A DNA stretch of 64,000 bases from Nematopogon swammerdamellus (GCA_946902875.1 OX336340.1:1161501-1225500); one strand, 5' to 3'; shown: positions 52,861-64,000, counted from the stretch's first letter. A program made the numbers and translations. The notes: a model not told the origin generated them from the letters alone.

Positions 52861-53771
52861 TTACCATGTGGGGTGTGTGTGAGTTCGTGTGGGACCGTTC
52901 CATACTTTCGCCGTAAGACACAGGATCGCTTGCAATGGGAAGTAATTGCGGATATTCAGTTGGTTTGTTCGTATGTTTGTATCCTGCCTAATAAATAAAT
53001 CGGGTAAATATCTACCTTCGACAGACAGACCGATGCGCCGACTAACCCTCTCGTCGCTAATTCTATGTTCGCCTATGCAGTTAATCTCGTAGGTTTTTGC
53101 TGGCGTTTTTTGTTTTGTTACTAAATAGTCCACCTACATTTGCAAATGGTCCTTCGTAATTATTTACTCTTTAGAAAATAGTATTTAAAATCCGCCTTTT
53201 CCGTGCTTGCTAATGACAAAAAAAAAATAAAAGGGAAGGATTCTCAATTCTTTTATTTGCTTTTAATTGCTCCCCTGAATCTTGGCCGGCTAAATTTTAA
53301 TATTCTTTCGTCGTCTTCCAAGGCTTGTGCCGCCGAAAAGCCGCTGGCTATTGAAGTAATTAGTCCCTTTTCTTAATTAAAAAAAAAAATCGGGAAAATT
53401 TTATAGCAGCTGAAGGGTTAGCCAGCTTTGCTGAATTTTGATAACGTTTTCTGTCTTAAAACATTTATTTTATAGCTAAACAAGTCAATGCATTTGTTAT
53501 TCTTGTACCTAAAGAGTTTAGGTTTACTCTCGCCGACCGGGGGGTCCGGGGGGCCGCTTAGCCCCCCCAGTTCCGGTTCGAGTCCCTATCCTCCTAGTTC
53601 CAGACACCTCCCTATATTCCCGGTGTGGTATCGGTGCGAGCGTGAAAGCTTATACCAGACCTCAGTGGGCGAATCGAGATGCGTATTTCCTGTCCCGTGT
53701 TCAATACGAGGCAGTGCTGCCTGCCTTGTAACGAACTCCCTTTTCAAACTCGTGTTCAATTCAAGGCCTGT
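52861..53771. other. Unassigned; G/C-run block at 53535-53575
   Basis: gaccggggggtccggggggc and agcccccccag are the only notable features. Frames here are short and unrecognised. Confidence 0.4.
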
Positions 53772-53999
53772 CTTTTTTTTATATAATCTGGTATGGGTGG
53801 CTGAGTAGGAGGGGCCAAAGCGCATGCTCCGGCCAGCCAATATCACCCCCGAGAAGGTAGGTGCCATACCGCAGACTTCCCTGGTTTGCTGGCTATACTG
53901 GACTGGAGGAGAACACAGCCGAGGCTGCTATGCGGCCATCTTACATCCAATACGGTGGTACCAACCCAGTCGGCTACAATTTGAGCCTACCGCCTATAC
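53772..53999 (-). mobile_element. SINE-2 3' fragment
   Basis: T-run, ataatctggtatgggtggc ... gctacaatttgagcctaccg; head lost. A 30-bp piece of the Helitron family (cagatttatgattagtattg) abuts it at 54001-54035. Confidence 0.85.
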
Positions 54000-54040
54000 A
54001 TCCCTTACAGATTTATGATTAGTATTGATGATTGATGATG

Positions 54041-54789
54041 ATATAAGATAATAAGGTGAACCATACAATACAAGCATCAGTCATTGTGAACTCAGGTTAT
54101 AAACTGATTTGGTCGGTGACAAGTTTGTTTCGGGAGTGATGTTAAAGAAGGGCACATCTAGATATTATAGATCATTGCCTGAAATTGTTTTCTATCCAGA
54201 AATAAAATCCTGACATTTTTATTAAAATATTAGGAAATTTATGACATTTCTTTCAATGAGCAGTGATGATTAAGGCAAAACATTGCGACGGAACGCTTGT
54301 TCGATGACAATAAATTGTCTACCGCGCGCCCGTCGTTGTAAATACTAGATATTATGGATTTGGCGCCGCGCCAGCTCCCTCGTCTATTATTTTATTATAT
54401 TATACAGCTCACGTTTAAATAATTTGTAAATAATTTAAAAAAATAATTTTTCGGAATTATTCGCAGTGATAAACATGTTAATTAGATAGAAAGATAGGTA
54501 GAAAAATATTACTTGTCCAAGAAACATTTAAAGCGGACTATCTTTCGCACATTACTTCCAGTGTACCTTTGGATGTTTGACAGTCGATTAATATAGTGAA
54601 TTAATGTAAGTAGGTAGTAGCAAAAGAATTGAATGATAAAATCATTAATAATAAGGATGCTTATTAATACCTAATACATGTAACTACATGCCAGTTAGAT
54701 AAAAGCTATACTTGTGTAAATACATCTCAATTACTAATTACATAAAAATATATGTCCTTGTCAAATATTATGTTTAGTGTTCAAATATA
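54041..54789. other. No assigned feature, AT-rich
   Basis: Nothing recognised over about 750 bp. Confidence 0.4.
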
Positions 54790-55230
54790 ATTTGAGAAAC
54801 CTCCAGAGAGAGAGCCAATAAGCTGCCCAAAGATAAGACTAAACCTTCCTCAATTTTGGGAGCAGCAAAGGACTGGCAATTGTTGATGGACACACATGAG
54901 AAGCATTATCAAATGCCTTCAGAAATCTGTACCACAGCATACAGACCGGACATACTCTTCAAAAGAGACAAAGCTGTTGTTCTTGTTGAACTTACAGTTC
55001 CATGTGAAAGTAACATACCGAAAGACTACAACTTCAAAGTAAACAAGTACTGCAACTTAGTAGACCGAATAGTGAGAAATTGATTCAAGACTGATCTCTT
55101 CGCAGTGGAAGTCGAAGCAAGAGGACTACCAGCGAAGTCGCTCTACAGTTTCTTCAAGAAACTAGGCTTGCCAAGATCGACGTTAAGCTCATATTATATG
55201 GAGAGAGCTTCGAAAACATCACTGCTGTAG
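54790..55230 (+). pseudogene. PD-(D/E)XK-like domain fragment of retroelement type
   Basis: Reading from about 54808: KLPKDKTKPSSILGAAKDWQ, then YRPDILFKRDKAVVLVELTV followed by PCE and a Lys/Tyr-rich helix, a TGA at 55081-55083, then in the same frame FAVEVEARGLPAKSLYSFFK. The RPD ... VELTVPxE ... K arrangement is that of a PD-(D/E)XK nuclease core, and this version is very common as dispersed retroelement-derived copies in animals. One in-frame stop and no upstream reverse transcriptase make it a pseudogene. Confidence 0.6.
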
Positions 55231-55914
55231 GCATCCTGCAGAATATGGATAGGTAGAGAGAGAGGGAGGTCGAGATCGGGACTGGTGGTTCTCCACGTCC
55301 TAGACATTGCAGACTAGCTGAAGAGGGCCTGTAGCTTGCTTTGCTTGCTATAGGCCTGTGTCCACCAGTGCACCGATACGAGCTTATGATAATGTGAATC
55401 GAAATCACAGTAGTGTGTACGATGATATGGCTCAACAAACAAATTGGTGCTAACGGTAGGTTATTTTAGATCTTAAAGTGGTATATTGGATTAATATAAC
55501 GCGTCACTACTGTAGAGCTCTTGTCCCACCCTTATAGCACTTACTAACGCTATTGTAAAGTCACTAAAGAACCTTAACCTGTTTAAGAATGGGCCTCTAT
55601 GAAACATAATGTTAGTTAGGATTCAGTAAATACGTAGGTAGTCCCCAAATGCATTATTTTGGTAATTTTCATGCGTTAATTTGTATCCATTTACACAAAC
55701 ATGAAACAGTAGCTATATAGATGAGTCACCAAGTAGCTGACGGTGGCGGGGGCCGCCGCCCGGACCGGAAGGAACCACACGCGACCGGCCACAACAAAGG
55801 GAGCTCGGGATGAATCGTCTCTTCCTCTTTTGTCCCGATTTTTCCGCGACACGAGATTAGGCAGGCAATAATATATCCTAGGGAAACTGCATCTTGAAGA
55901 ATGTAGCATCATTA
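55231..55914. other. No assigned feature
   Basis: Includes a purine run at 55250-55275 and a GC-rich block near 55740-55800. No recognised frame. Confidence 0.4.
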
Positions 55915-56010
55915 TTTGAAATAAAATGAAATTATACTTTATTGCACAAAAAGTGACAAAAGGCGGACTTAAAACGTAAAGGCATTATCTGCCAGTCATG
56001 CGTGGGATTG
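55915..56010 (-). mobile_element. RTE-like 3' UTR tail
   Basis: Minus strand: catgactggcagataatgcc, ttaagtccgccttttgtcac, gtgcaataaagtataatttc. Confidence 0.75.
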
Positions 56011-57004
56011 TGAGTAGGGTAGATGGGTAGTGCGGAAAATTAAATGAGAGAAAAAAAAATGTTTTTAAAGAGTATATAAATAAACAATAAAACATAAACA
56101 ATAACAATGACATACAACTAAATACATTCGTGACGTACATACATATACACATATAAACAAATAGATAACATCATTATTTATTAGGATAATAATTAATTAT
56201 TTCAAATGTCTGACGTGTCTTGCTTGCTGTCTCTTTCTGCCTATTGTTGTAGTGTTCGCCCTCGACATTCAACGATAAGCCTTGAAATAATAAACTGTAT
56301 TCTTTCTTAATATTTAAACACAGTAGGTATAACAAGATAGGTATACCAAGAATAAAAAACATTTTCAACCGACTTCCACAAAGAAATAGGTTCTCAATTC
56401 GTCTGTATGTTTTTTTTTTTGTTTATGTTACTCGATTTCTCCGCCAATTCTCAACCGATTTTAATGATTCTTTTTTTATTATATTAATATAAAAAATTGG
56501 CAATTATTAAAATGAAAATATATAAGTAACTATTGGTTTATCGTTGCATTTCGTGTTAAACTGATGTGTTAACATTTAAGTTGTACGCTGTTGGTTTGTT
56601 TTTCGACTACTTTATTATCAAGCTTTGAATAATGTAAACCAATATCGTTCTATTCAATCATTGAAACTCAATTCAAAGTTCTTCAAATTCTTATATTTGT
56701 ACATAGTATCGGTGGCTTCCCTAGGGTACGGACACCGCCGTAGAGGGGAGAAGTGGGCGAGCGTGACTCGGCGTCCGATTGATGGCGCGCCCGTCAAGTC
56801 AGAAACAATACACATCTCAGATTTCTTTTATTGAGTGAACACAGAGAGTGACGGCTGTCTTTCCTACAAAGGGGATCTCCGATCGATGAAGTAGGGGCTG
56901 GCTGGAGTAATCTCTTAGGCTTGGGCGAAGCGTCGTGGCTTTGGCAGTGTTAATCCATCAGGACGCTAATTGAAGGAGCTTATGGGGTCGGATTTCAAGG
57001 ATTT
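56011..57004. other. Unassigned; caaccgactt-type repeat at 56363-56490
   Basis: The repeat reads caaccgacttccacaaagaa ... cgatttctccgccaattctc. The remainder has a 69-codon frame (56625-56834) without recognised domain. Confidence 0.45.
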
Positions 57005-57200
57005 ATTTTAACATTGAAAATGTTTTTTCGATCGCTTCAGTATAGCCCCCCATTTTCGCTGAGAGTGTGAAATCATCCTGGTTTCGCGAGTTTTGGGGCT
57101 ACGCGAGTGGTTGAGGGCTCAAAAGATGCGAATCGGCTACGGCAAAAGTAGGGAAAAAGTAAAAAAAAAAATTTTTTATGTAAAAATGTGACAAATTTTA
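57005..57200. repeat. Dispersed ~540-bp repeat, copy C (partial)
   Basis: ttgaaaatgttttttcgatc and gcttcagtatagcccccca match copies A (4703) and B (36900); similarity fades by about 57200. Confidence 0.65.
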
Positions 57201-57508
57201 TTTGGTTTTCCAAATAAATCTCTTATATTTCAAAAACAAAATATGATATAGAAAAATTCAAAACAACCTGTTTAGATTTGAACTTTGGGCTACATTAAAA
57301 AAAAAAGCATTCGTCTATCGATGATGGTTCGTGCTGTAGGTGGTCCCTCAAATTTTTCCCATTTTCGCTGAGTGTGAAATCGACTTTTGGAAATGCAACA
57401 GCGTAGAGAGCGAGGAGGAATATCCGAGAATGTACGAAATAAATTATGAAAAATCAAATCACGGCTCTCTGCAGATCCTCGGGCGACTTTGTTAGTTTGT
57501 TAGTTGGG

Positions 57509-57905
57509 TTCTGATGATGGAGCCGGAAGGAAGCCATAGGAACTTCTAAACTACACATGATAAGCCCATCGTGTTTGGGCTCCTTGGAATTGTCTTCGCG
57601 AGTACTCTTGTCATATATGATGTACAGGGTCCTGATGATGGAGCAGGAAAGAAGCCATAGGACTCCTAAACCACACATGATAAATCCGCCGTGTTTGGGT
57701 TCTTTGGATTTGTCTTCGAAAGTACTCTAGTCATATGTTATTCCAGGGTCCTGATGATGGAGCCGGAAGGAAGCCATAGGAATTCCTAAACTACACATGA
57801 TAAATCCACCATATTTGGGGTCGTTGGATTTGTCTTCACAAGTACTCTAGCCATTATGATTTCCAGCGTCCTGATGCTAGAGGCGAAATGAAGCCATAGG
57901 AATAT
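57509..57905 (+). repeat. ~120-bp tandem repeat, 3.3 units
   Basis: ctgatgatggagccggaagg starts at 57511, 57632, 57751 and (degenerate) 57871, periods 121, 119 and 120. Units also share ctaaactacacatgataa and gtactctagtcat. Not seen elsewhere in the window. Confidence 0.9.
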
Positions 57906-58027
57906 AAGCTACGCGACGCATCTTCTAACCTAACCTATATTCTATTTTTATATTTGATGTTTATTAATTTGTTACTTTAGTTAAACATGTCAAGCTTATC
58001 TCTTTTTCTGTCTAAATTTTGGTTTTC

Positions 58028-58440
58028 ATTTTTAGGTTTCCGTATCCCGTACGGAAGCCTATTACTAAGCCTACACCGTCTGTCTGTCTGTCTGTCCGTC
58101 CGTCCTTCTGTCCGTCTGTCCGTCCGTCTGTCTGCCCGAGGGCTGTATATCTTGAACCGTAATAGATAGCCCGTTGAAATTTTCACAGAATACGTGTTAT
58201 TATGGCCGATATTACAACAAATAATAAAAAATAAAAATTCACGGGGTTTCCATAGAAGAAACCAAGAAGTGTATGCGTGCGCGCCATCTACCGAAAAGAT
58301 TATGAAGCATTTTTACTAATCATGACCATTTAACTAATATGAAACATTTCATAACACGCCATCTAGATGGCGTGAGTGGCCCTAGCCATGACATGGCGAT
58401 ACGGAAACCTCCGTGCGCGAGTTCGACTCGCACTCGTTTT
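58028..58440 (-). repeat. GTC family, complete copy
   Basis: ttccgtatcccgtacgga ... (gtctgtct)n ... gagttcgactcgcactcg on the minus-strand orientation. Confidence 0.85.
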
Positions 58441-58798
58441 TAAGCTGCTTGTGTTTTTGAAAAATAATAAAAAAATATATAAATGTAATACTTTTTTTTT
58501 ATTTTGTTGAGTTCATTTTCAATGTACCTCAAAGGTCGTGTAATGCACGAGATCTGTGATTTTTTTTTAGTTTTTGGCGGACGTTGTATTTTTGTTGATC
58601 CGTACCTCAAAAGAGGAAAAAATGGAACCCATATAGTATCACTCTTGTGTCTTTTTGTTTGTTTGTGTGTCGCAGCTTATTTTCTCCGAATCTACTTGGA
58701 CGAAAAAAGTTGACATTTGGTACACATATTAGAGGTTAATGACCCAAATACGAACACATAGCGCAAATGAACTATTTTCAATTAGGGGTCAATTTTGG
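58441..58798. other. Partly shared with 37463-37520
   Basis: ttcaatgtacctcaaaggtc, gtgtaatgcacgagatctgt repeat the 37.5-kb sequence. The rest is unassigned. Confidence 0.5.
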
Positions 58799-59119
58799 GT
58801 GTGGGGCCGGTACTTTAAAAGAATATCCCCACTGCATCTCTCCCCGTGCATGTCGTAAAAGGCGACCAAGGGATATGACTCCCTTCTTATATTTCTAGGT
58901 GGTAGGGTTTAACCCGCCCGGGTCGGTACCACCGCACTGAATGAAAGGTCGGTCGAAACGGGTATGTAAATAGTTTGTGTTTTCCGTCCAGTTCAGTGTA
59001 GCCGGCACGACCGAAGGGAAGCACTGACGTGGCACCAAGTTCACCCGGTGTTATACCGGCTGAAATCACGGATGTTGTAGGTGATGTAGCCAACCGTGTC
59101 AGTTTCCATAAAAAAAAAA
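58799..59119 (+). mobile_element. SINE-1a, full length
   Basis: gtgtggggccggtactttaa to gtttccataaaaaaaaaa. Confidence 0.9.
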
Positions 59120-59228
59120 TATCAAAAGGGGTCGGTATAAAAAAATACAAATATATGGTTTTTATAATTTTAAAATGCACAGTTCAAAAGAATATCAAAG
59201 GAAATATACAAAAGATTTATTATTAGTA

Positions 59229-59608
59229 CTAGCTGTTTTCCCGCGGCTTCGCTCGCGTGAAATTCGTATTTAAAATGAATCAAGTAAGTAAGCCCGCTAT
59301 CGTACCTTTATCTCGGAGCACGGAACAATTCGGTTTGTATGTATGAGAGCAACATCTTAGCCTAACCGAAACTGAATATTATTTAGCCTATCCTGTGTCA
59401 CGACGTGTAGTTAAATGTGCGTGTACTAAGTTTAATCGAATTCGGATGATCGGTTTAAGAATTGTGGAGGAGCATACATACATACAGAAAATATTTCTAA
59501 AAATCGTCAATTTAGTTTTAGTATCATACAAAGAGTCTACAAACGCAATATCTCATAAAACAAAGTAAGTTACTCCATGACCAACCCTTACAGATTTATT
59601 ATTAGAAA
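59229..59608 (-). mobile_element. Helitron, short non-autonomous copy
   Basis: Minus strand: starts ctaataataaatctgtaag-ggttggtc (first few bases lost), ends cacgcgagcgaagccgcggg-aaaacagCTAG before T. The most complete single copy of the family in the window. Confidence 0.85.
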
Positions 59609-60093
59609 TATTTCATATTGATTCATATTGATACGTACACATACGAATTCATCGCCAAATGACCTTTCACCTTAGGGTCGCCCGGGTTGTCGGCCGCGAT
59701 ACCTACAACCCCAATAAAGCCAATACGATCGCTGCAAAATGTCAATATAACATAAATCTCAATATTAATTGAGCGAACACGAAATGGCAATAACATCGAC
59801 GCAAACATCCAACAGCCGTGAGTGCTGGCTGTAATAAAACGGATCATTAAATACTACGCGAGCGAAGCCTGCGCCCGGCGCACAGACCCAACCGGCAGGA
59901 GAGAAGTGTCGATCCTGTTGATAACAATATTGGTGGCGGGAGATTGTAAAAACACTTTCATATACATTAGCTGTGGCCGCGCTTGCGCTTGCCGCAAAAC
60001 GGTATAGCAATAGCAAATCTCGAGTACCTACCTAGCATCAACTATAAATCAAATCAAATAAAAATTCAAATCATTTATGTAAAATAATGTTTC
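59609..60093. other. No assigned feature
   Basis: Minus frames 59623-59847 and 59765-60016 are open but show no recognised domain. Confidence 0.35.
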
Positions 60094-60501
60094 ATATATA
60101 AGATGTTTCGTTATTCATGTCATTAACTTCGGGAGGGTTACATACACACTCAAATAAACACTTTACGTAAGAAAAAACATATGTTTATAGGAGCATTTTT
60201 TCTCCTAACAAAAAAATCAAATAAAATAAGTAGCTGTAAAAACCAATCATAGTGACCTTGTGACTTACTTACAACAAACAGCTGTTCTGCGTTTGAACAT
60301 AGTACGGTCATTGACCCAGTACAATGCAAGTTACCTACTGTTACACACAGGTTGATGTGTAGGTAGCAAACATGTTTTGTTAAATTTCTCGAAAAGTAAT
60401 AATTTAAACATAAAATTTTTGTTTGCGTAACGTGTTTATTGGAGTGTGTATGTAACCCTCCCGAAGTTAATGACATGACTAACGAAACACGTTATATATA
60501 G
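60094..60501. mobile_element. MITE, ~408 bp
   Basis: Inverted ends of about 75 bp, both containing gtcattaacttcgggaggg and ttacatacacactc, mirrored at 60425-60501. Interior non-coding. Confidence 0.85.
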
Positions 60502-60642
60502 TCATGAAAAGAAAAACGTAGGTATACACAAATTCAATTTAATTATTATTATTTCATCTCTATATTTAGCTATATTTTGGTGGCTATATTCAATCAGTAT
60601 CAGCAGGGTTCGCGACGACATCCGTCAAGTACTCACCTAGAG

Positions 60643-60832
60643 AGTAGTACCACAGAATAGAAAAGAGTACTCCGTACAGAAGCTGCTCTGTACAAACACT
60701 CACAAAGAAATAGCTACTCTGCGACGACGCGATAAAGTACAAATTGACTCGCCCAGAGCTACATGCCTAACCACGATAATTGCCTACATTTCGCTTCTCT
60801 TTCTGTCGTGTAACTCTATCTCTAAAGCGCGC
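60643..60832 (-). repeat. Dispersed repeat shared with 51792-51965
   Basis: Minus strand: gagatagagttacacgacag, aaagagaagcgaaatgtagg, gttaggcatgtagc. Confidence 0.8.
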
Positions 60833-61345
60833 CGTTCAGCGCGTTAAGGGCTGTGTCTTTGTGCTGTCTTATTGTGAGGAATAAAATGAAGATGATACCT
60901 ACCAACTTTTATCGTTCTAGCTACCAACGATATGATATTTAGCTACGGCAAATTCATGCGAACAAATTCATGCATGCGTTAGCGTCACAATTAGTTTCTC
61001 ACATCGAAGCGTGCATTGCGTGCAACCTTCCAGTGATAGTTTTGTTTGATCAATAAATTTAATGATCAATGATCATCTACAATGTACCTATTATCCTTAT
61101 ACGAATTAGGCCATACACACCACGCTGTTCGGCGTACTAATGTTATTGGCAATATAATAATATCATTTTAAATCAATGACCTCCTACTATATGAATAAAT
61201 AAATTACTAGAAATAAATCAAAATGCTACTAAACAAAATACTTACCTTTCTTCGTCTCTCGGCAATGAAAAAAAAGACAAGTTTTCATTTGTCTGTTGAC
61301 TTTTGCACCCGTCCACTGCACAATAATGACGTGATTTCGACATTT
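60833..61345. other. No assigned feature
   Basis: AT-rich, nothing recognised. Confidence 0.35.
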
Positions 61346-61680
61346 CTAATGATTTCGTGATTTCGAAACGAAACGTAGTAGATGCGCGCACCGCACGCTC
61401 GCTCTGGCTGGATAGCGACAGCCCACTGTTACTTGTGCATTAACCGACACGCCAAGCGGTAGGCATTTAACTCGCGACCTTGAGCGAGTGACGAAGGCCT
61501 GGTAGTACGCTTCTCCGACCAGAAACTTCTTGAGTCTAGACACAAATATTCCGTCCGAAGAGGCCTCTCGAATTGAAATTGACAATCTATTGTAGATCGT
61601 GGGACCAATCACAAACACCGACTTCTACCGTCTTGAGCCTCCTAGCCATAAATAATTCCGACCAGCTCCCATTGAAGACA
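61346..61680 (-). pseudogene. LINE reverse transcriptase C-terminal fragment
   Basis: Minus frame with VIGPTIYNRLSISIREASSD then IFVSRLKKFLVGEAYYQ, matching the x-G-P-x-x-Y-N-x-L-P-x-x-I-R-x ... F-K-x-x-L-K-x-x-L ending of a LINE reverse transcriptase. Upstream text to about 61680 continues in a shifted frame. Clade uncertain. Confidence 0.65.
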
Positions 61681-61975
61681 ATGGGTCTGAGCCCATTAGT
61701 CCGTTGTAGTGACTTTTATTGCGACAAGGGCCAACAAGAAATATTTTTAACTTTGTTGTTGTTGTTGTTGTTTATTTAGCATCTATTGCCAGTAAACTGC
61801 GTTCATATTTGTCATATTTACATTGTAACATTCCGCCAGTTCGATATTAACATAAAAGCGAAGAAGAACTGTCAAGAAACTTTACTGGATTTTTTTCCAT
61901 GTGCACTTAGTCTACTTTACAAAAATGTTTGCCACTACCTAAACACGCATGTGATGGGTTTTTAAATTACCGTGG
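61681..61975. other. Unassigned; (gtt)n run at 61757-61777
   Basis: Short trinucleotide run followed by sequence weakly like the 15.7/25.0-kb repeat. Confidence 0.4.
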
Positions 61976-62755
61976 TTGTTAGACATTATTTTATTATGCC
62001 TCACGATGCCTCACGAAAAGACATATCAACCCGTGCAACGCGCCGACAGACAGAGAGCATTTTTACCGTACGTCCGTGGACTGACTGATAAAATAGGGAG
62101 GAGACTGAAGAAACTCAGCATTGGCACTGTGTTTACTCCCTACAAAAAAGTATCCCAGATGCTACGTTCGGTAAAGGATAAGTTGCCTCTCCAGTCTGCC
62201 GGCGTGTACCAAATCCCATGTAGCTGTGGAAAGTCATACATCGGGCAGACGAAGAGGAGCGTACCGACGCGGGTCTCGGAGCACATACGAGCGGCGAGAC
62301 AACTGGACTCCAACAAATCGGCAGTGTGCGATCACATGGACTCCGGAACGAACCACTGGATTAGGTTCGATCAGGTCAAAATTCTTGCGACCGAAACACG
62401 ACACGTCCCACGTCTCGTCCGAGAGTCCATCGAAATCAAGAAGCACGACAACTTCAACCGGGAGGACGCCTTCAAGTTGTCGCCGATGTGGAACCCAGTC
62501 ATAGCGCCGCTCAAGAGAAGAAGACACGACGGACACAACCAGCCGGAAGTGGACACCGTCAGCGCCTTCTGTCTCTCCGCCGAGATCCGGAACGCACCTG
62601 AACCCCCCGTCTACGGAAACTACCCGCACTGGCCACGGCTACAATCTTCGTCAACGACGGACGAAGATGTGACAGTTCTCTGCCAACCGTCGCACAAGGC
62701 AGAGTGCTCCATGAAGATGGGCCATACGCTTGGCCCGAAACGTCGAGCCACATAG
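61976..62755 (+). CDS. Penelope-like element, C-terminal part with GIY-YIG endonuclease
   Basis: 5'-truncated copy: the reverse transcriptase core is gone and only its end ([18 protein letters not shown], about residues 30-47) and a linker ([11 protein letters not shown]) remain. The GIY-YIG nuclease follows: [19 protein letters not shown] (76-94), with Arg 99 or so, His 103, and the metal-binding Glu in VRESIEI (about 150); [14 protein letters not shown] (157-170) closes it. In these elements it nicks DNA to prime reverse transcription. The frame has no stop, although the listed start (TTG) is not biological. The stop lies just past a hammerhead-like core, as is usual for the 3' end of such elements. 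Confidence 0.9.
   Translation: MLDIILLCLTMPHEKTYQPVQRADRQRAFLPYVRGLTDKIGRRLKKLSIGTVFTPYKKVSQMLRSVKDKLPLQSAGVYQIPCSCGKSYIGQTKRSVPTRVSEHIRAARQLDSNKSAVCDHMDSGTNHWIRFDQVKILATETRHVPRLVRESIEIKKHDNFNREDAFKLSPMWNPVIAPLKRRRHDGHNQPEVDTVSAFCLSAEIRNAPEPPVYGNYPHWPRLQSSSTTDEDVTVLCQPSHKAECSMKMGHTLGPKRRAT
62706..62748 (+). ncRNA. Decayed hammerhead-like core at the Penelope-like 3' end
   Basis: Helix I GCTC (62706-62709) with GAGC (62745-62748); core C(A)TGAAGA, i.e. CUGANGA with one inserted A at 62711; stem II GGGCC (62719-62723) with GGCCC (62732-62736); GAAA (62737-62740); GTC (62742-62744). Same minimal ACGT helix III as at 5.6 kb. The inserted base probably abolishes cleavage. It overlaps the last codons of the ORF. 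Confidence 0.6.
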
Positions 62756-63295
62756 CTCGGAGTGAAACCGTGAGTAAAGCTGATTGATTTAAAATAACGC
62801 ATGTGATGATTTATGTTATGATGACAGATGCAGTAATTCATGAAAGTTAAAACAATTTAATGTGAAATTGTATAAAGTTATATAACCACTGTGGCAATGC
62901 CACATGAAGCAAGCCAGTCTCCACAAACAGCACCCGGGGCCAGCCGTCGCCGCCTCCCTCGACCATATTATAGGATGAAAAACGACTCGGAACAAGTGTC
63001 ACGACTCGGTAGAACATAATCCATCATGGAATAATTTTTGTAATCTCTTTTTGTTCTTTGGCACAAATCGGAGCGCGACGCGGCTCGCGCGCGCGGGTCC
63101 AACCAACCAAACCAGTACAGCCGATAACATAATAATGTCATTTCTAACCGATGACACACCGCGGCCCAGCGGCTCGCGAGACGTTGTTCCATTTGCCCTA
63201 CGAAAACAACAAGATACATTTGTGCAAAGCTTTTAATTTAGAAAAATAAATAATAAAATCGTATGGTGTAAACTGTTCTGATAGACATAGATAGA
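62756..63295. other. No assigned feature
   Basis: Remaining 3' flank of the Penelope-like element, then a GC-rich patch near 63070-63100; no recognised frame. Confidence 0.4.
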
Positions 63296-63655
63296 TTTTT
63301 TTTATGTAATACGGTATGGTTGGCTGAGTCGGAGGGGCCAAAGCACATGCTCCGACCAGCCAATATCACCTCGGAGTAGGTAGGTGCCATACCGGAGACT
63401 TCCCTGGATTGCTGGCTATACTGGACTAGAGGAGAACACAACCGAGGCTGCTATGCGGCCAACTTACATCCAGTACGCTGGCACCAATCCAGTCGGCTAC
63501 AATTTGAGCCTACTACCTAGTAAGAGGCAAGGGAAGGGACCTACAGTTTTAGACCGGTTCCGAATGGTGAAGCAGCAGGTGTATGCACGTAAACTTTTTC
63601 GTCAGAAAAAATCATTGGTACACGCCGACCGGATTCGAACCTCGGACCTCGTTTG
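63296..63655 (-). mobile_element. SINE-2, nearly full length
   Basis: T-run, body and B box (ggattcgaacctcgg) are present; the A-box half of the tRNA head is missing from 63656. Confidence 0.9.
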
Positions 63656-63839
63656 TTTCATACTTACCTGGATGGACAAGTATGTATGTATGTATATATA
63701 TTTGTATATAATATCCTATATAATATTTAGTAATTTATATGTATTAAACATGTATGGCTTATATTTTACTAGCATATACTTATATGTATGTATTAATAAG
63801 TATTCTTATTATTATTTTTATCTTCAATTGTCACGCAAC
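63656..63839. other. No assigned feature
   Basis: AT-rich with tatgtatgtatg runs. Confidence 0.35.
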
Positions 63840-64000
63840 TCTTTTGCTACTACCTTTCCACTATATTATCGAATCTCAAACATCCAAAGGTTGACTGTAA
63901 GAAATCTCTGTAAGGGATAAGTCCGCCTTTGCACCTTATGTAAATTTTCCAATGTATTTGTTACTGTTTAATGTTTACTGGAGCAATAAAGAATTTTCTA
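63840..64000 (+). mobile_element. RTE-like 3' UTR tail
   Basis: aaaggttgactgtaagaaat, gataagtccgcctttgcacc, ggagcaataaagaatttt; runs to the window edge. Confidence 0.7.

Noticed and set aside
57511..57550. CTGATGATGG in each 120-bp repeat unit as a hammerhead core
   Set aside because: No properly placed stem II followed by GAAA and a UH cleavage site; only isolated CUGAUGA resemblance.
58081..58140. CRISPR-like or satellite array of gtctgtct units
   Set aside because: Simple microsatellite inside the GTC-family repeat; no spacer structure, and the genome is eukaryotic.
62226..62629. Other-frame ORFs over the Penelope-like sequence
   Set aside because: Shadows of the GIY-YIG frame, which carries the recognisable motifs.

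Overview
The window looks like a gene-poor, repeat-dense stretch of an insect nuclear genome, most probably a moth or butterfly. Pointers are an interstitial (TTAGG)n tract, Helitrons with the ends typical of Lepidoptera (5' TC...CTACTAATATTATAAA, 3' GC-rich hairpin then CTAG), abundant pol-III-type SINEs, RTE and jockey-like LINEs, a Penelope-like element and many TIR elements. I see no confident host gene. Every long reading frame with a recognisable product belongs to a retroelement; one Pro/Ser-rich frame (9974-11515, split by a transposon) is the only protein-like frame I could not assign to a mobile element.

Local family names used below. SINE-1a: a 320-bp SINE with a head I cannot derive from tRNA, a body shared with SINE-1b and a short A tail. 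SINE-1b: the same body, but with a tRNA-like head that contains a 5S-rRNA-like block. SINE-2: a SINE with a classical tRNA head (A box tggccgagtgg, B box ggttcgaatcc) and a different body. GTC family: a dispersed ~400-bp repeat beginning ggccaagtgcgagtcgaac and closing with a copy of ggttccgta in inverted orientation.

Layout. 1-4.0 kb: a recent 2.2-kb tandem duplication carrying a TIR DNA element. 4.2-7.1 kb: a MITE, a Helitron 3' end, a 50-bp inverted repeat enclosing a hammerhead-ribozyme-like core, a Helitron cleanly inserted in a SINE, and a SINE whose tail is the end of a LINE coding region. 8.4-11.5 kb: a broken gypsy-type polyprotein, then the Pro/Ser-rich frame split by a 0.9-kb TIR element. 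11.6-21.6 kb: Helitron pieces, telomere-type repeat, an inverted minisatellite inside a Helitron, MITEs and SINEs. 21.6-28.9 kb: two 5'-truncated jockey-superfamily LINEs with long open frames, the second lying between 62-bp inverted repeats. 29-46 kb: SINEs, fragments of RTE elements, a purine microsatellite, a poly-G tract and Helitrons carrying nested SINEs. 46.4 kb: a MITE with 60-bp perfect arms. 49.3-52.1 kb: a MITE split by a composite insertion that contains another TIR element with a transposase-like exon. 52-64 kb: retroelement pseudogenes, a 120-bp tandem repeat, a MITE and the GIY-YIG end of a Penelope-like element with a second, decayed hammerhead-like core.

The elements interact mainly by nesting. 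Several insertions can be undone by eye, restoring an empty site (Helitron in SINE-1b; TIR element in the Pro/Ser-rich frame; SINEs in a Helitron), which gives relative ages. The two best leads for unusual biology are the hammerhead-like RNA at 5.57 kb and the tRNA/5S SINE heads, one of which is joined to LINE coding sequence.
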